From Alphaproteobacteria bacterium (lineage in GTDB: Bacteria > Pseudomonadota > Alphaproteobacteria > MPNO01 > UBA830): a stretch of 56,137 nucleotides of DNA. Position 1 is the stretch's first letter; each line of letters starts with the position of its first letter. The stretch spans positions 1 to 56,137 of the forward strand of contig JAJEBT010000141.1 of the NCBI GenBank assembly GCA_022822405.1, written 5' to 3'. The translations under genes and the position numbers were made by a program. The notes beneath the pieces were generated by a model. It was not told the DNA's origin. It saw only the letters and a program-made list of their open reading frames with translations, and searched no databases. This document shows positions 46,595 through 54,991 of this stretch, piece after piece.

Positions 46595-48082
46595 ATGCCC
46601 GACGCTCCCGAAACGCTTGCGCCTAGCACACGCATCATCCACGCGGTTTTCGACTATATGCATGACCGCAAGACGGCCCTGCTCGCTGCGCTCGCGGTGG
46701 TTGCCGTGCTGGCTTTGCTGGCCGACGGCGTTTACGTGGTGAAAAAGGAAGAGCAGGCGGTGCTGACGCGCTTCGGCAAGGTGGTCGATCCGAAAGTCCT
46801 GCCCGGCATCCACTACGCTCTTCCGTTCGTGGAGCGGCCCCATGTGCGCAAGGTCACGCGCATCACGCGACGCGGCGTCGGGACTCGTGACGAGGCGGGC
46901 AAGGCCGCGTTTTCGATCCTGTCCGGCGATGCGAATCTGTTCGAAGCGGAGGTCGCGCTGCAATACAGGATCGGAAACCTGAAGAGCTACCTTTACGCTA
47001 CCGTCGATCCACAAGCCGTTCTGACGCTCATCGTGCACGAACGCCTGATCGAGATCATGGGGAAGCACTTCATAGACCTGATTTTCACCACCAACCGGGA
47101 CATCATCCAGACGCTCCTGTTCAAGGACACATCCGCGTATCTGAAGGACCACGATATCGGCATCGAATTGCTGGCGCTCAACATCGTGGATCTGCGTCCC
47201 ATCGAGGAAACCGTTGCTGCGTTTCGGGATGTGAGCGACGCGATCGCCGAAGGCATTCAATCGGTCAGCGATGCCAATCGCCGGATGGAAAAACTTCTGG
47301 CCCGCAGCCGGGGGCAGGCGCAGGCGGTCGTCATGAACGCCAAGGCGAGAGCGCGAGAGCGCCAGCTTCAGGCCGAGAGCAGTGCCAGGATCTTCGCCGA
47401 CCTGCTGGTGGCCTACCGGAGCCAGCCGTCCTCTGTCACGGTGACGCGGTACTGGCAGCGCATGCGAAATATTTTCCGGGACGCCACGCTGTCGACGGTC
47501 AATCCGAGCAATGCCGCGGCCATAGACATCAACATGGTCGAAGGCTTCGTGCCCGGCGTCGGCCGCGCTCCCGTCGCCGCCGTCGCGCCGTCGGCGAGAC
47601 AGAACCTCGCCGGCGCGAGACGCGCTCTGTCCACAGTCAGCGAAGGGGGCGGCCACGGCTTCGAGAACGTCGATTCCGATCGCTTCCTGATGGATGGGCG
47701 CTTCCATGCCACCCGCGGAGAGCGTCACCACCTGAGCACGGCCAAGCTGCGCTCCCTGATTTTCGACGATCTGTCCATCTTCAGTCACCGCCACGTCGCG
47801 CCGACCAGTGTTGCCACGGCCGCGGAGCGGAACGAGAAGCCATTGGTCAACCAGACCACCGTCATCCCGGACGAAGAGGACGAGAGCCGGCCGACGCAAC
47901 CCGGACACGTGAAGCCGGCAAAGGAGAAATCAGAAAAGGCGACGAAAACGCAATCGGCTCGGACGACGAAGGCGAAGGCGGACAAACCGATAAACCCGAT
48001 GAACCCGAAGAAGACGGACAGAGTACAGCGGAACGCCGGTCCGGCCACGAGCGGGGGGAAGTCCGATGGCCTTGCCGAGTAG
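46595..48082 (+). CDS. HflK-like SPFH protein with long Lys-rich tail
   Basis: A 495-residue SPFH protein. A helix at 27-47 leads to VVKKEEQAVLTRFGKVVDPKVLPGIHYALPF, the band-7 entry, and continues through LQYRIGNLKSYLYATVDPQAVLTLIVHERLIEIMG and a coiled-coil (about 235-290). After residue 330 the sequence departs from the family and ends in a low-complexity Lys/Thr/Pro-rich tail (about 425-495) with no recognised domain. The overlap with the following binding-protein gene (17 bp) and the 10-bp gap after hflC-like place it in the same transcript. It is probably the third component of the SPFH assembly. Confidence 0.85.
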   Translation: MPDAPETLAPSTRIIHAVFDYMHDRKTALLAALAVVAVLALLADGVYVVKKEEQAVLTRFGKVVDPKVLPGIHYALPFVERPHVRKVTRITRRGVGTRDEAGKAAFSILSGDANLFEAEVALQYRIGNLKSYLYATVDPQAVLTLIVHERLIEIMGKHFIDLIFTTNRDIIQTLLFKDTSAYLKDHDIGIELLALNIVDLRPIEETVAAFRDVSDAIAEGIQSVSDANRRMEKLLARSRGQAQAVVMNAKARARERQLQAESSARIFADLLVAYRSQPSSVTVTRYWQRMRNIFRDATLSTVNPSNAAAIDINMVEGFVPGVGRAPVAAVAPSARQNLAGARRALSTVSEGGGHGFENVDSDRFLMDGRFHATRGERHHLSTAKLRSLIFDDLSIFSHRHVAPTSVATAAERNEKPLVNQTTVIPDEEDESRPTQPGHVKPAKEKSEKATKTQSARTTKAKADKPINPMNPKKTDRVQRNAGPATSGGKSDGLAE

Positions 48083-49229
48083 GCTTGGCGGGACCATTTT
48101 GACTTTGCTGCTGCTGTGCGCCGAAGCCGTACCGGCCGCGGAGACGAAAGAGCCGGGCGTGACCGGGGACAGGATCGCCTTCGCTCAGAGCGGTTGTTTT
48201 TCCGGCGCGTGCCGAACCGCGGGCCTCCGGTACCACGCCGGCATCCGCGCCGCCTTCCACGAACGCAATCTCAAGGGCGGTGTCAGGGGCAGGATGCTCC
48301 GGCTGACGCGGCGCGACGACGCCTACGATCCAAACACGGCCGCCGCCAACGCGGAGCGCTTCGCTGCCGACCGCGACGTCTTCGCCGTCATCGGCGGCGT
48401 GGGCACGCCGCCAGCGTTGCGCATGGCGCCAATCCTCCGCAGGGCCGGGGTGCCCTTTGTCGGGATCCTCTCGGGCGCCGGCTTTCTGCGCGACCGTGCG
48501 CGCTTCCCCAACGTCGTCAATCTGCGCACCGGTTATGCCGAGGAGGCGCGAAAGCTTGTCGCCCACATGCACGACCGGCGTGGCGCGCGCCGCTTCGGCG
48601 TCATTTACCAGGACGACGCGCTCGGATACTCGGTGCTAGCCGACTATCGCAAAGCACTGAAGACCTACGGCCTGCCGATCCTCGCCAAGGCATCTTATTC
48701 CTGGCACAGCCACTCGGTCCATAGCACGCTGTTCGTCCTGGAGAAGGCGGATCTCGATGTCGTGCTGATGGCGGCGACCACGTCCAGCGTCATCGACGCG
48801 ATCGATGCGGCGCGGTCGTTCGGTCACAACTTCGCTTTCGGGGTGCTGTCGATCGTCGATCTCGACCGGATCGCCGGCCGGCTCAAGCACCGTTTCGGCC
48901 CGGCCGTGGGCACCCGTGTCCTGCCGGATGTACGGGACGCCGACAATGCACTGGTGAAACGGTTCCGGTCTGCGCTCGCCGCCTGGCAGGCGGCAGCGCC
49001 AGAGGTGGCAGGGACCGCGGACGCGTCGAGTCTCGAGGGTTACATGCTGGGTCGCTTCGTCATCGCCGTACTCGAGCGGATGCCGGGCGCGCCGAATCGC
49101 GAAGGGTTCCTGGAAACGGCGTTGGAGAGCGGGCCCTTCCTCATTGACGGCTGGGAGATCGCGTTCGCCGATGGCGGGAACGCCGGGTCGGACCGTGTGC
49201 GGCTGGTCGAGTTCGCCCGGCAAAGGTGA
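48066..49229 (+). CDS. type I periplasmic (branched-chain-amino-acid-like) binding protein
   Basis: A 387-residue exported protein: signal peptide to about residue 25 (ILTLLLLCAEAVPAAE), then the Leu/Ile/Val-binding fold with GVTGDRIAFAQSGCFSGACRTAGLRYHAGIRAAF, RRDDAYDPNTAAANAERF and DVFAVIGGVGTPPALRMAPI. No ABC permease or ATPase for this class is adjacent. Two features are unusual for the family: a Cys pair C44/C49 in the first ligand loop and a His cluster H214, H216, H219; both could ligand a metal. A zinc-sensing or donating role would fit the island but is speculative. Confidence 0.8.
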   Translation: MALPSRLGGTILTLLLLCAEAVPAAETKEPGVTGDRIAFAQSGCFSGACRTAGLRYHAGIRAAFHERNLKGGVRGRMLRLTRRDDAYDPNTAAANAERFAADRDVFAVIGGVGTPPALRMAPILRRAGVPFVGILSGAGFLRDRARFPNVVNLRTGYAEEARKLVAHMHDRRGARRFGVIYQDDALGYSVLADYRKALKTYGLPILAKASYSWHSHSVHSTLFVLEKADLDVVLMAATTSSVIDAIDAARSFGHNFAFGVLSIVDLDRIAGRLKHRFGPAVGTRVLPDVRDADNALVKRFRSALAAWQAAAPEVAGTADASSLEGYMLGRFVIAVLERMPGAPNREGFLETALESGPFLIDGWEIAFADGGNAGSDRVRLVEFARQR

Positions 49230-49257
49230 AAGACGGGACGGGAAAGGCGGTCGGCCA

Positions 49258-49749
49258 GTGAAGAAAATCGACGAATTCGAACGGGAAGAAACCAGCGAGG
49301 AGTGGCTGCGCGAGGGCTACAAGGTCGTGTCCATGCGCCGGAACATCATGTTCCGGATGCTCCTCGAATCGACCCGCCTTCTGCTCTTTGGCAATGCCGG
49401 CGGCACCGCGCTGATCATCGGGTTCATGAGTACCGCCACGACTGGTGAGGACGAGGGGGTGTTTCACTGGTTCGCACTGGCGACCGTGCTGGTGTTCGGC
49501 GTGGGCATTCTGACCTCTGCGCTGACCATGTTCCTGGTCACCATCGTCTCTGTCCGGGAGGCGCACGGAAGCGAGTCTGCGCTCAAGCGCTTCGTCGACG
49601 GCGAGGGCGACCGTTCCGAGGTCATGTTCAACATCGAGGGCCGCACCTGGCGCACCGCCGATTGGGCCACCCTGACCGGCATCGTCAGCGCCGCCTGCTT
49701 CATCCTCGGCGGGCTGGCCGGCATTGCCCTGCTGGTGGTGTTCTTCTGA
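49258..49749 (+). CDS. small membrane protein of unknown function
   Basis: A 163-residue protein with a charged N-terminus (KKIDEFEREETSEEWLREGYKVVSMRRN) and about three predicted helices (LLLESTRLLLFGN..LIIGF, FALATVLVFGVGILTSALTMFLVTIV, and a C-terminal LTGIVSAACFILGGLAGIALLVVFF). I do not recognise the family. The GTG start at 49258 gives a protein beginning at the charged helix. It is the last plus-strand gene before the convergent znuB, with about 30 bp between stops, and probably belongs to the permease-SPFH operon. Confidence 0.6.
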   Translation: MKKIDEFEREETSEEWLREGYKVVSMRRNIMFRMLLESTRLLLFGNAGGTALIIGFMSTATTGEDEGVFHWFALATVLVFGVGILTSALTMFLVTIVSVREAHGSESALKRFVDGEGDRSEVMFNIEGRTWRTADWATLTGIVSAACFILGGLAGIALLVVFF

Positions 49750-49780
49750 GCGTAATGCGGCGGCGCGTCCCCGCCGCCGG

Positions 49781-50587
49781 TCAACCTTCCCGACGCGATT
49801 GTCCACGAACCGGAATCAGCAGGCTGACGGCGAAGATCCCGCTTGCCACCAATACGATCGCCGGCCCCGCGGGAATGTCCCAGAGGAGCGAGGCGAACAG
49901 ACCGGCGACGACCGAGGCGATTCCGATCGCCGTCGACGCCGCCGCCATCTGCTCGGGCGTCGCCACCATGCGGCGCGCCGCAGCGGCGGGGACGATGACC
50001 AGGGCCACGACAAGCAGCATGCCGACGATCTTCATTCCGACGGCGATCACTGCGGCGAGCAGAAACAGGAACAGGAAACGGATCCGCTCCACCGGCACGC
50101 CCTCCGCCGCCGCGAGATCCTGGTTGAGGGCGACGGCGAGGAGGTTGCTCCATTGCCAGGCAAGCGCCGCGGAGACTACCGCCGCGGTGCCGAAGATCAG
50201 CCAAAGATCGACGATGCCCACCGACAGGATGTCGCCGAACAGATAGCCGATCAGATCGATCCGCACCCGCTCCATGAACGCAACGACGACCAGCCCAGCC
50301 GCGAACACCGCGTGCGCAAGAACCCCGAGCAGGGCGTCAACTGAAATGACCCGCTGGCGCTCCAGCAGAAGGAGACAGACCGCGAGCAGTAGGCATATCG
50401 CGAAGACCGCGACGATAGGCTCGATATCGAGCAAGAATCCGAGCGCGACTCCGAGCAACACCGCGTGCGCAAGCGCGGTGCCGAAATACGCCATGCGCCG
50501 CCACACCACGAAACACCCGACCGGCCCGGCGGCGAGCGCCGCCCCGATCCCACCACCAAGGGCGCGCAGGACGAAATCCTCGATCAC
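49781..50587 (-). CDS. znuB: zinc ABC transporter permease ZnuB
   Basis: A 268-residue metal-type ABC permease. It opens IEDFVLRALGGGIGAALAAGPVGCFVVWRRMAYFGTALAHAVLLGVALG, the signature of ABC-3 (Zn/Mn) permeases, and includes FVLSVGIVDLWLI-type and LLVVALVIVPAAAARRM segments. The GTG at 50587 overlaps the znuC stop by four bases; a longer frame to 50773 is the shadow of znuC. It is the last gene of a znuA-znuC-znuB operon on the minus strand. Confidence 0.93.
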   Translation of the reverse strand: MIEDFVLRALGGGIGAALAAGPVGCFVVWRRMAYFGTALAHAVLLGVALGFLLDIEPIVAVFAICLLLAVCLLLLERQRVISVDALLGVLAHAVFAAGLVVVAFMERVRIDLIGYLFGDILSVGIVDLWLIFGTAAVVSAALAWQWSNLLAVALNQDLAAAEGVPVERIRFLFLFLLAAVIAVGMKIVGMLLVVALVIVPAAAARRMVATPEQMAAASTAIGIASVVAGLFASLLWDIPAGPAIVLVASGIFAVSLLIPVRGQSRREG

Positions 50588-51399
50588 GAACGCCGGCCGG
50601 CCGGCCCCGACTGCTCCGATAAGCCCGCTTCGATCGAGAGCGGCTCGCCCAGCGCGTCGTGACGATGGTCGTGGGCATGTTGATATACCGCAAGCGTCTC
50701 CGACAAATGCGGCCCGAACAGGGAGATGAACTCGGGGTCTTGCAGGACTGCCTGCGGCCGCCCGGTGCAGCACACATGCCGGTTGAGGCAGACCACGGTG
50801 TCGGTCGCGGCCATAACCAGGTGAAGATCGTGCGACACCAAGAGGACCCCGCAGCCGCGCCGGTCGCGGATATCGGCGATGAGCCGGTAGAGGTCGCTCT
50901 GGCTGGTGATGTCCACCCCGGCCAGCGGCTCGTCGAGTACCAGGAGTTGGGGCTCGCGCAACAGGGCCCGCGCGAGCAGCACGCGCTGCATCTCCCCGCC
51001 GGAGATCTCGGCCAGCGGATAGCCAAGAATCGGGTCGGCGCCGACCTCGTCGAGCACCCGTTGGAGCATCCTGCGAGGGGCTGGCGTGCCAAGCGTCATG
51101 AAGCGTTCCACCGTCATCGGTAGAACCGGATCGCGCTGCATGTGCTGTGGCACGTAGCCGATGCGCAGGCCGGCGCTCTGCAATACCTCGCCGTTATCGG
51201 GTTCCACGATGCCCAGAATCACGCGGATGAGCGTCGACTTGCCGGCGCCGTTGAGCCCGACGAGGGTAACGATTTCCCCGGCGCGGACGGCGATATCCAC
51301 CGCGTCGAGAACGCTCCGGCGGCCGAAACGCAGGCTGATGCCGCGTGCCTCGACGAGCGGCGCAGCCTCGGACGGATCTCGGGAGGGCGCACTGGTCAT
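50584..51399 (-). CDS. znuC: zinc ABC transporter ATPase ZnuC
   Basis: A 271-residue ATPase with Walker A GLNGAGKST, the YVPQHMQRDPVLPMTVERFM Q-loop region, signature ISGGEMQRVLLARALL, and Walker B LLVLDEPLAGVD. The C-terminus is His-rich (QHAHDHRHDALG), a feature of ZnuC thought to bind zinc. The ATG at 51399 begins close to the conserved VEARGISLRFG; in-frame ATGs at 51420 and 51426 and a TTG at 51489 overlapping the znuA stop are alternatives. It lies between znuA and znuB. Confidence 0.93.
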   Translation of the reverse strand: MTSAPSRDPSEAAPLVEARGISLRFGRRSVLDAVDIAVRAGEIVTLVGLNGAGKSTLIRVILGIVEPDNGEVLQSAGLRIGYVPQHMQRDPVLPMTVERFMTLGTPAPRRMLQRVLDEVGADPILGYPLAEISGGEMQRVLLARALLREPQLLVLDEPLAGVDITSQSDLYRLIADIRDRRGCGVLLVSHDLHLVMAATDTVVCLNRHVCCTGRPQAVLQDPEFISLFGPHLSETLAVYQHAHDHRHDALGEPLSIEAGLSEQSGPAGRRS

Positions 51400-51485
51400 T
51401 CGGGGGCCTGCCGTGGCCATGCCCATCGTGGCGAGACGCACACGGGATCCGGTCCACCAATGGTTCCGGCGCCTTGGGGCGCCGG

Positions 51486-52436
51486 TCAATTCCTGCCGAG
51501 ACAGCCTACCATCGCGTCGCCGAGGCCACGCATGATTTCGATCCAGGCGTTTGCACCCGGCTTCGTGTCGGCGCCGACTGGGTCGAGTACCGCGGTCCGG
51601 ACGTTGCTGCCCTCGACCACGGTGCGGACTAGATCGGGCTCGAACTGGGGTTCGGTGAACACGCAGCGGATCTTGTGCTCAGCGAGCGCGGCGCGCAACT
51701 CGACGAGCCGCTTGGCACTCGGCGCCCGTGCCGGGTCGACGGCGACCGCGCCCTTGCCGTTCAGCCCGTAGGCGCGCTCGAAATACTGGTAAGCGTCGTG
51801 GAAGACCACGAAGGCGCGCCCGCGCACGGGCGCCAGGCGGGCCTCAAGGGATGCGTGCAGGTCAGAGATCCGTTTACGCGTCGCGGCAGCGTTGGCGCGC
51901 CAGGTTGCGGAGCGGGCGGGGTCGAGGAAAACCAGGGCCTCCGCGACCGCATCGACGATGCGGCCGGCATTGCCCGGATCGAGCCAGAAATGCATGTTGA
52001 ACTCGTCATGCTCATGACCGTGGTCTTTGTGCTCGTCGACATGGGCCTCCTCATGGTGGTCGTCTTCCCATATCCCCCCTTCGCGGTTGTGCAACAGGCG
52101 TATTCCGGGCACTTCGTGAAGGGTTACGACCCTGGACCGGGAGCCGAGATTCTCGACGGCGCGATGGAGGAAGGTCTCCATCGCCTCGCCAACCCACACG
52201 ATCAGATCGGCCTCGCTGAGAGCCCGGGCATCGGACGGGCGCATCTGATAGGTGTGGGGCGATGCGGTGCCCTTGAGCAGAAGCCGGGGTTTCCCGGCTT
52301 CGCCCATCACCCCGGCGACGAGGGAATGGATCGGCTTGAGGCTGACCACGACATCGGGGACCTGCGCACTCAGCCCATGCGGAACCAGCGGCACACACAG
52401 CGCGGTGAAAATCAATGTCTTGCGGATGAAGTCCAC
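51486..52436 (-). CDS. znuA: high-affinity zinc-binding protein ZnuA
   Basis: A 316-residue periplasmic receptor. Signal peptide residues 1-25 end ...GLSA-Q. Zinc ligands expected in the family appear at H61 (GTASPHTYQMRPSDA), H149 (FNMHFWLDPGNA) and in VVFHDAYQYF; the central loop (about 126-143) is His/Glu/Asp-rich, the classic ZnuA acidic-His loop. The GTG at 52436 is chosen because GAGGGGGCAGCC precedes it. It heads znuACB, and a Zur-box-like site lies about 80 bp upstream. The gene faces away from pitA. Confidence 0.95.
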   Translation of the reverse strand: MDFIRKTLIFTALCVPLVPHGLSAQVPDVVVSLKPIHSLVAGVMGEAGKPRLLLKGTASPHTYQMRPSDARALSEADLIVWVGEAMETFLHRAVENLGSRSRVVTLHEVPGIRLLHNREGGIWEDDHHEEAHVDEHKDHGHEHDEFNMHFWLDPGNAGRIVDAVAEALVFLDPARSATWRANAAATRKRISDLHASLEARLAPVRGRAFVVFHDAYQYFERAYGLNGKGAVAVDPARAPSAKRLVELRAALAEHKIRCVFTEPQFEPDLVRTVVEGSNVRTAVLDPVGADTKPGANAWIEIMRGLGDAMVGCLGRN

Positions 52437-52507
52437 GGCTGCCCCCTCAGATGCCCGGCACCGTCGCGTTCCAGTTATCGGATGTTCCAACGAGCGGCGC
52501 GCTGATT

Positions 52508-52530
52508 TCACTAGAATATTATACCATTGT
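52508..52530 (-). promoter_or_regulatory. Zur-box-like half-site upstream of znuA
   Basis: Read on the minus strand, AATGGTATAATATT matches the same left half and centre as the site at 43177, differing from it at one base (AATGTTATAATATT there); the right half is poor. It spans a TATAAT (52518-52523, minus) serving as the likely -10 of znuA. Two like sites, one at each end of the zinc island, support a shared regulator. Confidence 0.5.
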
Positions 52531-52899
52531 ACATAATTGTCGCTCTCATTGCTCATCAATTTTGTCGATTCCCGCGCCTGCAGGGCGGTTTGGAATCCTT
52601 GTCGCGCGAACTCCGGAGCGTCACGATTCAATCGGTGGACGGGCGGTGCACAGCGGCTGGCGCCGAAGACCAAGCATGCCGATAGCCGCTGCCCTGGAAA
52701 TGGACCTCGGCACCCGCCGCCGGACTCGCGTCGGTCGCTGCGGCAGGCCGCCTGCCCACAACTAGCAACCGAGCCAGGAATCCTGCACCATGTGCGGAGG
52801 CATAGCCTGTCTAGGGCAGTGCCCATGACAATGAACCGGCCGCTTGCCATACGGGCAACGCCTGCACTAATCACCTTCTCGTTGGGGAGATGGTATCCC
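52531..52899. other. non-coding gap between znuA and pitA
   Basis: Together with the 94 bp on the znuA side this forms a 463-bp divergent region. Short open frames here have no recognisable content and I see no RNA gene or terminator. The only clear signals are the Zur-like site near znuA and the GGGGAGA ribosome-binding site of pitA. Confidence 0.5.
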
Positions 52900-54174
52900 G
52901 TGGAGGCAAGCCTTACCGTCATTCTCGTTGCGGCGATCGTCGCCGGCCTCTACATGGCTTGGGCAATCGGCGTGAACGACGTTGCGAATTCGATGGGGAC
53001 GTCGGTCGGCTCGGGGGCCATCACGGTCGGCGTCGCCATCCTGATCGCCGGTACGTTCGAATTCCTCGGGGCGTTTCTGGCCGGTGGCGAAGTCACTTCG
53101 ACGATCCGCAAGGGCATCATCGACGCCGAAGCTCTCGAGCACGATCCCGACCTACTCGTCATCGGCATGCTGTCGGCCCTCCTGGCTGCCGCCGTCTGGC
53201 TGACGGTCGCTTCCAGATTCGGTTGGCCCGTATCGACCACGCATTCGATCGTCGGGGCCATCATCGGTTTTGCCGTGGTGGCGATTGGCTTCGAGGCCGT
53301 CCACTGGTGGGACGTGACGACCATCGCCGCAAGCTGGGTGGTCACCCCCGTTCTTGCCGGAGCAATCGCGTTTCTCCTGGTGCTGAGCGTACAGCGGCTG
53401 ATCTTCGACAGGGACGATCCCGCCGTTTACGCGCGTCGATACGTTCCCGTCTACATCTTCGCTGCGGTGCTGGTGACCGCGGGCGTGACCTTCGTCAAGG
53501 GCCTGAAGCATGTCGGCATGGATCTCAGCATGCCGATGGCGCTCCTGTTTTCGGTGGTTGCGGCCGGCATCGTCGCCGTTGCCAGCCGTCTGGCCATCAG
53601 CAGGTTGAGCTTCCAGAGCCTTGAGTCCTCCACCGGAGGGCAATCGCGCTTCACCGACGTCGAGAAGGTGTTCGGCATCCTGATGATCGTCACCGCTTCG
53701 GGCATGGCGTTCGCCCACGGTTCCAATGATGTCGCCAATGCAATCGGACCGGTCGCCGCGATCGTCGGCGTGGTGACCACAGGCGGGGTCGCCGCCAAGT
53801 CGGCGGTGCCGGTGTGGATCCTGCTGATCGGCGCGGCGGGCATCGTGGTCGGCCTGGCGACGTTCGGTTACCGGGTCATGGCGACGATCGGCAGGAAGAT
53901 CACCGAGCTCACGCCGAGCCGTGGCTTCGCCGCCGAATTCGCCGCCGCGTCAACGGTCGTCGTGGCAAGCGGCACGGGGCTTCCCGTGTCGACCACCCAG
54001 ACGCTGGTGGGCGCCGTGATGGGGGTCGGCCTGGCCCGGGGGGTGGGCGCCCTCGACTTCGGCGTGGTCCGAACGATATTGGTGTCCTGGGTCGTGACGC
54101 TTCCCGTGGGCGCGGTGCTTGCGGTCGCGTTCTACTACCTGCTGTCTGCGGTATTCATTCGAGGCGCCGGATGA
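52900..54174 (+). CDS. Pit-family inorganic phosphate permease
   Basis: A 424-residue membrane carrier of the PiT family. It has the two family repeats: GLYMAWAIGVNDVANSMGTSVGSGAITVGVA near the start and GMAFAHGSNDVANAIGPVAAI in the second half, plus GWPVSTTHSIVGAIIG and GTGLPVSTTQTLVGAVMG. PiT carriers take up phosphate (or metal-phosphate) with protons or sodium. GTG 52900 with GGGGAGA nine bases upstream gives a normal N-terminus; ATG 52825 is an alternative. Its stop overlaps the GPP34 start by four bases. Some PiT proteins carry metal-phosphate complexes, so a link to zinc homeostasis is possible but not shown. Confidence 0.92.
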   Translation: MEASLTVILVAAIVAGLYMAWAIGVNDVANSMGTSVGSGAITVGVAILIAGTFEFLGAFLAGGEVTSTIRKGIIDAEALEHDPDLLVIGMLSALLAAAVWLTVASRFGWPVSTTHSIVGAIIGFAVVAIGFEAVHWWDVTTIAASWVVTPVLAGAIAFLLVLSVQRLIFDRDDPAVYARRYVPVYIFAAVLVTAGVTFVKGLKHVGMDLSMPMALLFSVVAAGIVAVASRLAISRLSFQSLESSTGGQSRFTDVEKVFGILMIVTASGMAFAHGSNDVANAIGPVAAIVGVVTTGGVAAKSAVPVWILLIGAAGIVVGLATFGYRVMATIGRKITELTPSRGFAAEFAAASTVVVASGTGLPVSTTQTLVGAVMGVGLARGVGALDFGVVRTILVSWVVTLPVGAVLAVAFYYLLSAVFIRGAG

Positions 54175-54815
54175 TGAGGCTCGCCGAAGAGTTCCTGCTC
54201 CTGCTGCGCGACGAGGACGGGGCGCTGTCGCGAGCTCCCGAATGGCTGGTGCGTTACGCCCTCGGCGGCGCGGTGCTCATGGACCTGGCGCTGGAAAACC
54301 GCATCGACACCGACGCGCGGCGGCTGTTCCTGATCGACTCGTCCCCGATGGGAGATGCGCTGCTCGATCCGATGCTTTCCGAGATCGCGCAAACGAACCG
54401 GGAGCATGACGCGCTCTACTGGGTGGAGCACGCGACCCACCATGCCGACGAAATCCGGGACACGGCACTGGCGCGGCTGGTCGATAACGGCGTCCTGCGA
54501 CTCAGCGACGACCGCGTCCTGCGGATATTCGGAACGAAGCATTACCCGCTCGCAAACGAAGAGGCGGAGCGCGATCTGGTCCGGCGGATCCGGGAGACGC
54601 TGTTGAGCGACACGATCCCGGACCCGAGGGATATCGTGATCGCCACCCTGGCGGACGGCTGCGGGCTCATCGGTCATATCCTGTCCGCTGAAGAGATGGT
54701 CGGTGCCACGGAGCGCATCGGACTGGTGAGGCAGTTGGAATTGATCGGCCGGACGTTCCTGGACGCCCTGGACGTAGCCGTTCAACCCGCCGCTGGCAGG
54801 CTCGATCAGAACTGA
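54171..54815 (+). CDS. GPP34 (GOLPH3-like) family phosphoprotein
   Basis: A 214-residue protein with the GOLPH3/GPP34 layout: MMRLAEEFLLLLRDEDGALSRAPEWLVRYALGGAVLMDLALENRIDTDARRLFLIDSSPMGDALLD at the N-terminus and ERDLVRRIRETLLSDTIPDPRDIVIATLADGCGLIGHIL later. In eukaryotes GOLPH3 binds phosphatidylinositol 4-phosphate on Golgi membranes; bacterial members exist, mostly in Actinobacteria, with unknown function. The ATG is overlapped by the pitA stop (ATGA), so it is co-translated with a phosphate permease. Which lipid or phosphate function it serves is not known. Confidence 0.82.
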   Translation: MMRLAEEFLLLLRDEDGALSRAPEWLVRYALGGAVLMDLALENRIDTDARRLFLIDSSPMGDALLDPMLSEIAQTNREHDALYWVEHATHHADEIRDTALARLVDNGVLRLSDDRVLRIFGTKHYPLANEEAERDLVRRIRETLLSDTIPDPRDIVIATLADGCGLIGHILSAEEMVGATERIGLVRQLELIGRTFLDALDVAVQPAAGRLDQN

Positions 54816-54991
54816 TCCAGCTGCCCGGGCGCCTTCGGACAAAGGCGGCTCGGCGCCATGTCCGATTGGTTGGTTGAAGTATGTGCGTGCCCGTTGCCCG
54901 ATGGGGCCCTGGCCATGTCGAGGGTTTCTGCGACGGGACGGCGGGCAACGGAGATTGTACTGAGCGAGGAGGAGTAGGCGATCCGCGGCTA

